Source: Planctomycetaceae bacterium (GTDB lineage: Bacteria > Planctomycetota > Planctomycetia > Planctomycetales > Planctomycetaceae). Taken from it: 34,163 nucleotides of DNA. Positions within the stretch are counted from its first letter, which is position 1. Each line of letters opens with the position of its first letter. The DNA lies in NCBI GenBank assembly GCA_014762625.1, contig JABURQ010000104.1:1-34163 (forward strand). Direction: 5' to 3'. Shown piece after piece: positions 33,962-34,163 of the stretch. The position numbers and the translations under genes are program-made. The notes beneath the pieces were generated by a model. The model saw only the letters and a program-made list of their open reading frames with translations. It did not search any database and was not told the DNA's origin.

Positions 33962-34163
33962 TCAGGAGGAATGAAGTTTGAGGGGGTCGTTTTCTTGGTG
34001 GCTGGGAATCGCGGTCACTCCTGGGCAATTTTCGGCGATCAAGGTCGCGAGCTTTTCCACAGCCGGACGCTCCGTGGCGTAATGACCGACAATGATTAAA
34101 CCAGTTCCGTGGGTTCGTGCTTCCAAGCAAGCGTAGAAGGGCGCCTAGCCCGTGATGAGAGCA
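33962..34163 (-). pseudogene. C-terminal end of a Nif3-like protein, interrupted by an in-frame stop
   Basis: Reading the minus strand from the window edge gives a Nif3-family C-terminus: APFYACLEARTHGTGLII, then VGHYATERPAVEKLATLI and a tail ending PLKLHSS. The GHYATERPAVE stretch is characteristic of Nif3/YbgI dinuclear metal proteins. Upstream of APFYACLEA the frame reads ALITG followed by TAG (34145-34147), where the family usually has Glu. One base (GAG to TAG) would account for it. It could be a real nonsense mutation or a sequence error at the edge of the window. The N-terminus lies outside. Confidence 0.6.

Overview
The window looks like a planctomycete chromosome segment. The first third is a bacterial microcompartment (BMC) operon of the Planctomycetes/Verrucomicrobia (PV) type. 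The rest is mostly a very large planctomycete-style respiratory cluster: a Rieske protein with a repeat-rich N-terminus, a split b6-type cytochrome b, a giant octaheme cytochrome c, and A2-type cytochrome oxidase genes. No rRNA or tRNA gene was recognised.

Left third (about 231-11421, all minus strand). Transcription apparently starts near 11.5 kb. The order is DeoR-type regulator, PduL phosphotransacylase, two BMC-H hexamer genes, acetate-kinase-family enzyme, BMC-P, a small membrane protein, CoA-acylating aldehyde dehydrogenase, BMC-P, a RpiB-like conserved protein, BMC-P, class II aldolase, LDH/MDH-family dehydrogenase, an AbrB-antitoxin/Doc-toxin pair, and a class I (DhnA/LacD-like) aldolase-fold protein. 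From PV-type BMCs the expected pathway is: fuculose-1-P or rhamnulose-1-P is cleaved to DHAP and L-lactaldehyde; the aldehyde is oxidised to the acyl-CoA; PduL makes the acyl-phosphate; the kinase makes ATP and the acid. Short amphipathic tails on several enzymes (aldolase C-terminus; aldehyde dehydrogenase, PduL and RpiB-like N-termini; probably the class I aldolase-like C-terminus) look like encapsulation peptides. No BMC-T gene is present, as expected for the PV type.

Middle (11422-13460). A 440-base divergent region carries a 10-bp perfect tandem repeat and a 20-bp near-palindrome. It separates the BMC operon from a plus-strand secreted sialidase (GH33) with five Asp boxes. Fucose and sialic acid are both common terminal sugars on host glycans, so the pairing suggests glycan scavenging. 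A gene-free 0.5-kb stretch with a strong perfect hairpin follows.

Right part (13461-33545, plus strand). The order is Rieske protein, cytochrome b6-like protein, subunit IV-like protein with an N-terminal membrane extension, 1493-aa octaheme cytochrome c, cupredoxin-like protein, diheme cytochrome c lipoprotein, CoxB, CoxA (A2 type), CtaA, CtaB, CoxC with a coiled-coil insertion, a CoxD-like subunit with a His-rich tail, an ABC ATPase/permease pair, Sco, DUF420, and a small CPMC protein. Many junctions overlap by 4-8 bases. The cluster contains nearly a whole quinol-to-oxygen electron path, with no conventional cytochrome c1 or f. A DUF983 protein and the end of a Nif3-like gene (with an in-frame stop near the window edge) lie convergently on the minus strand.

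The main points of interest are the cytochrome b complex (predicted heme c_n cysteine, Qo motif without its Glu, giant octaheme partner), the toxin-antitoxin pair and second aldolase-like cargo candidate inside the BMC operon, the altered active site of the BMC kinase, and an intergenic repeat family inside the operon.
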